From Protopterus annectens (Eukaryota > Chordata > Ceratodontiformes > Protopteridae), in NCBI RefSeq assembly GCF_019279795.1, contig NC_056735.1, positions 1,940,701,455 through 1,940,765,454 of the forward strand: a DNA stretch of 64,000 bases. The letters are read 5' to 3'. Positions 60,783 through 64,000 of the stretch are shown piece after piece. A program made the translations under genes and the position numbers. Numbering within the stretch: the first letter of the stretch is position 1; each line of letters starts with the position of its first letter. Under the pieces are notes generated by a model. It searched no databases. It had not been told where the DNA came from and saw only the letters and a program-made list of their open reading frames with translations.

Positions 60783-61250
60783 TTAGGTGATGTTGGTTAT
60801 CCACTGGAGCCATTATTCATAGCAGAAGTGAGAAATCCAATTGGAACAGCAGAAGAAACCTATAACACATCCCTGTCACAGACCTGGATTGTCATGGAGA
60901 TGGTCATTGACATCCTGTAGAGCAATTTCAAGCGCATGGATGAATCTGTGAGTGCCCTACAGTATAACCCAGCTGCTGCTTGCAGGGTGTTTACCGCATA
61001 TTGCATTCTTTACAACATGATCATGTATTGGTCTAGAGTTGAAGTGACCCCTGCTGCTCCCAGTTTCCCTCCAGATATGAGTAATGATGACCAAGTGGCA
61101 ATCCATACTAAGGGACACTATGCAACAGGCTTGTGCATGCCATACAGCTGTGCAGGTAAAGAGGCGGGATCTAGTCCACAACTATGGACCATGACATTTA
61201 GGTTAGGGTTTCCTTTCTTGCAAAAAACACAGGGTACAATTGGCCCATGA
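60783..61250 (+). pseudogene. Harbinger transposase copy B, C-terminal part
   Basis: From 60783 the frame reads LGDVGYPLEPLFIAEVRNP, matching the conserved LLGDSGYPL-PWL-TP-NP block. ETYNTSLSQTWIVMEMVIDI follows, where YN--H--TR-VIER-FG is expected. After a stop at 60918 come FKRMDESVSALQYNPAAACR (RCLD-SGGALQY-P) and VFTAYCILYNMIMYW (I-ACCVLHN). The third catalytic acidic residue, usually Glu in the VIER block, appears as the Glu of VMEM. This is the downstream end of the gene whose start is at 49813. The central part is lost or displaced. Confidence 0.75.
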
Positions 61251-61614
61251 AATGATATCTGTGGGCTATGCTGTGAGTTGCATGGTCTGCCATCAGTGTT
61301 CATCTGACATTCTCTCCATCTTAAAAAAAACATATATTTTCATTTCAGAACAGTTAATATTATTATTGTTTAAAAAGTGATGGCTGCGTGCTCCTTGATA
61401 CCTGGTCAGTGAGGTTATAAGCCATCATGTAAATATTAATTACTGTTTTAACTGTCTTGTACAATACAATCTGCTGAAGTGTGCACCTAAGTATTCATGT
61501 ACTGAATGCCCTCGTGCAGTATTTATATTCAAAACCGAATTCATACATTGCATTTGAATGAAAACATATTGTACTGCTTTTTATGTTATGCTTTTTCTTC
61601 TCAGATTAAAGTAA
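61251..61614. other. Unassigned, presumed 3' flank of Harbinger copy B
   Basis: No terminal inverted repeat, tail or coding block was recognised before the L2 begins. Confidence 0.35.
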
Positions 61615-64000
61615 TGCTCAGCTTCACCCAAATCATCACATCTCCAACTAGGACTTATAAAACTTCTAAGTGTCAATCCATTCTTGATTGAATTTTGCTT
61701 AGCAACCCCAATCTCTCATCCCACTCAGGCTGCCTCCCTGACTGCCTTAGTGACCAGAACCCAACCTTTCTCCTAAGAAACTGCATTCATCAAAACTACC
61801 AACCCTCCACCAATCTAATCAGAAATAGAAAAACTTTGATCCAGTTTATCTCTGCCCTAAAAAGTTGCAACTGGAAACCTCTCAGGCTCCTGCCACTAGA
61901 ATATGCTATTATCTCCTTTAACTCCACCTTCCTAAACATACTCAACTACCATGCCCCCCCCCCCCCCCGAACAATTAGACTGAAATCAAAATAAACACCC
62001 TGGCAAAGTAAAGAATCCAGATCCCTACTCAGAATCAGAGAGACAGTCTGGGAACAATTTTGTAAAAGCTAATCCCATATAACTAAACAAACCTTCCTAG
62101 AACTCCAAAATAAAGCAAAAAAAAAAACTAATAAAATTGGACAAAACCAACCACTACTACCACAACATGCAGAATAAACCTCAAAACAATCCTCAAAAAT
62201 TCTGGGCAACAATTAACAATATATTACATCTTGGAAAATCCACCACTCACACCCCAACAACAACCAACAACTCCATGAACCTAGCCACTCAATTTAATAC
62301 TTACTTTACAATATCCATTCAATAACTTGCAGTAAGCCAGACCAGCCCCAACAATATCCCACCTATCCCAAACCACAACAGTTTACATCCACTTTAAAGC
62401 AACAACAAGTTTACATTAAACTCAGTCTCCACCAGCACCATCAAAAAACTACTAACTAAACTTAAGTCCCCTATTTTACCTGCCGGCAGTCTCCCTGCTG
62501 AATTCCTGCAAATTGCAGCAGAAGCAATCACATACCCTGTATCCATTCTTATAAACAGGTCAATATCTAAAGCTCCCGTCCCCACCATCTGGAAAATCTC
62601 CCATATCTTACCCTTACAAAAAGGAGGTGACTCCACTGAACTTACAAACTATTGCCCAATTGCCATACTATCCCCCCTATTGAAAATTCTGGAAAGGGTC
62701 ATACACACCCAACTTATGGACTATCTCCTTACAAATGAACTCCTGCTTAATACACAACACGATTTTTGTCCCACTCACAGTACCACCACAACCCTACTAT
62801 CCTTTACTAACACAATTAACCAGGATAGAAACAATGGACAATTTGTATCAGCCATATTTCTGGACCTGTCCAAGGCCTTTGACATGGTCAACCACTCCAA
62901 AATCATCAATGTCCCCTCCTCCATTAACCTCAGTTACCCCACTATCACTTGGCTCCAAAGTTATCGAGCAGAATGTCAACAGGTTATCTGCTGGCAGAAA
63001 TACTTTTCTCCCTGTCATCTTAGTGGTCTCCTAAGGCTCCATCCTTGGTCCCCTTCTTTATTCTCTTTACCAACCATTTCCATTCTGTTACACTCCAGGC
63101 CTCAGTGGTTCAGTATGCTGATGACACTACCCTGATATGCTCGGTTTCCTCCATCAAAGACCTTTGTACCATTACTCAAGATTCCTTATCTGCTGAGTCC
63201 TGGTTAAATAGCTCCCAACTCATCATAAATCCCAACAAAACAAAACTTCTTCTCTTCTACCCAAACTAGACATACCTCCCAATTCACAACCTTCATCCTC
63301 TCTAAAAATAAAACTATTATCACCCCAACAAACCATACCAAGTTACTAGGAGTGGAAATTGATAACAAACTGAAATTTGATATTCTCATTGTCCAAACCA
63401 TTAAAAAAGTTCACAAAAAAATGTGGTATCCTATAGAGAAACAACAGGTTCCTTACAAATAACATAAAAGCCACCACTGCTAGACCCCCACCTCCTCTCA
63501 ACTCCCTGTACACCCCCCCCCGTCTTAACCAACCTCCACAAGACAGAAATAGCCAAACTCGAAGCCTGCTACAATAAAATCCCCATGTTTGCCACTAATG
63601 CCTCATACAAGCCACATCAGTGCTCATCACTTAAGCAGCTCAAGTGGATTGAACTCCCTCAACTCCTTTTCTAAAAATCAACTTACCTTCACTCAAAACA
63701 TACTCTATCAATCAGAAAAAAAAAACTGAACTCAAAGATATATAGCCTTATTCCTCATCATCAAGACACCTTTGCTCCAGCAACAAACAACTTCAACATA
63801 TCACCAAAGCTAACAATTTGGCAGGGGAGTCACTTTTTTCTAACTACATCTACAAACACTGGAATAAACTCCTCAACACTTCAATTAAAAAAAAAAATTT
63901 CTAAAAACACACCTTACTAACACCTGGCTCTGCACCTTGGATAGCCTATTCCTCCTTTTCGCTCTGTTAGTATTCCTCTCAGTCCACTAGCATGTTCTAT
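61615..64000 (+). mobile_element. L2-clade LINE, 5'-truncated, runs off the window
   Basis: The copy begins late in the endonuclease (TSPTRTYKTSKCQSILD at 61648-61691, then SHSGCLPDCLSDQNPTFLL) and continues through the linker and RT to the C-terminal region (NKIPMFATNASYKPHQCSSL at about 63573). The 3' tail lies outside the window. Poly-C runs at 61952-61968 and around 63511 break the frame. Confidence 0.85.
62404..63269 (+). pseudogene. L2 reverse transcriptase
   Basis: In order are LPAGSLPAEFLQIAAEAI (62479), IWKISHILPLQKGGDSTELT with NYCPIAILSPLLKILERVIH (about 62590-62706), motif A VSAIFLDLSKAFDMVNHSKI (62848-62907) and, after frame changes near 62950-63050, motif C QYADDTTLICSVSS (about 63111-63152). 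NPNKTKLLLFYPN then ends at 63269. The catalytic Asp residues are kept, but at least two frameshifts and a stop make the gene inactive. Confidence 0.85.

Noticed and set aside
60730-60786. Pyrimidine tract and TTTTAG before GTGATG as a splice acceptor of a host or Harbinger exon
   Set aside because: The Harbinger block already begins at LGD across the AG, and no matching donor could be placed because the upstream part is lost to insertions.

Overview
This window is AT-rich eukaryotic DNA that consists almost entirely of transposable elements, simple repeats and unassigned spacer. I found no host gene, rRNA, tRNA or CRISPR array that I could support. The mix of families (L2, Rex1, CR1-like and L1/Tx1-like LINEs, Penelope-like elements, a DIRS retrotransposon with an SGNH-hydrolase tail, PIF/Harbinger DNA transposons, a tRNA-headed SINE, and many TA, GT and CA microsatellites) points to a vertebrate with a large repeat-rich genome, most likely a fish-like anamniote or an amphibian. 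The species cannot be told from this sequence alone.

Layout. 1-4.8 kb: a 1.1-kb tandem duplication (two copies and a stub) cut by an L2 3' fragment. 6.3-8.4 kb: a decayed Harbinger transposase gene split by a 606-bp foldback element (MITE1) with an 8-bp target duplication. 9.4-12.5 kb: a decayed L2. 12.7-13.2 kb: a foldback of paired 3'-UTR-like arms. 13.3-19.45 kb: a degenerate DIRS element (gag-like ORF, RT, RNase H, tyrosine recombinase, SGNH hydrolase) with an L2 inserted in antisense inside its RT. 19.8-28.6 kb: a second foldback, two SINE copies, MITE2, microsatellites and long unassigned stretches. 29.2-38.65 kb: an old Penelope-like element (PLE) broken by MITE3, by a long antisense L2 (itself interrupted by a CR1-like LINE with an 11-bp target duplication) and by MITE4. 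41.5-43.9 kb: a Rex1 LINE. 46.3-49.1 kb: an L1/Tx1-like LINE. 49.8-61.2 kb: a second Harbinger transposase gene, opened first by a 7.2-kb Penelope array and then by an L2/L2/minisatellite/MITE5 block. 61.6-64 kb: another L2 running off the end.

The most striking object is the Penelope array at 50048-57226. It is built from a 2,115-bp unit, two and a fraction copies on the minus strand joined head-to-head to two and a fraction copies on the plus strand, and the whole block is flanked by a 17-bp target duplication that falls inside the Harbinger reading frame. Every unit ends at the same place in the reverse transcriptase, before the catalytic residues, so the array looks like a single insertion of a multimeric, non-autonomous PLE template with an internal inversion.

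Two further signals are worth following. One is a family of five foldback elements whose termini (GGGTCTATAT type in four of them) and central core are shared while the subterminal sequence differs from copy to copy, with 8-bp target duplications. The other is a possible 51-bp intron in the DIRS element whose removal would fuse the recombinase in frame to the SGNH hydrolase.
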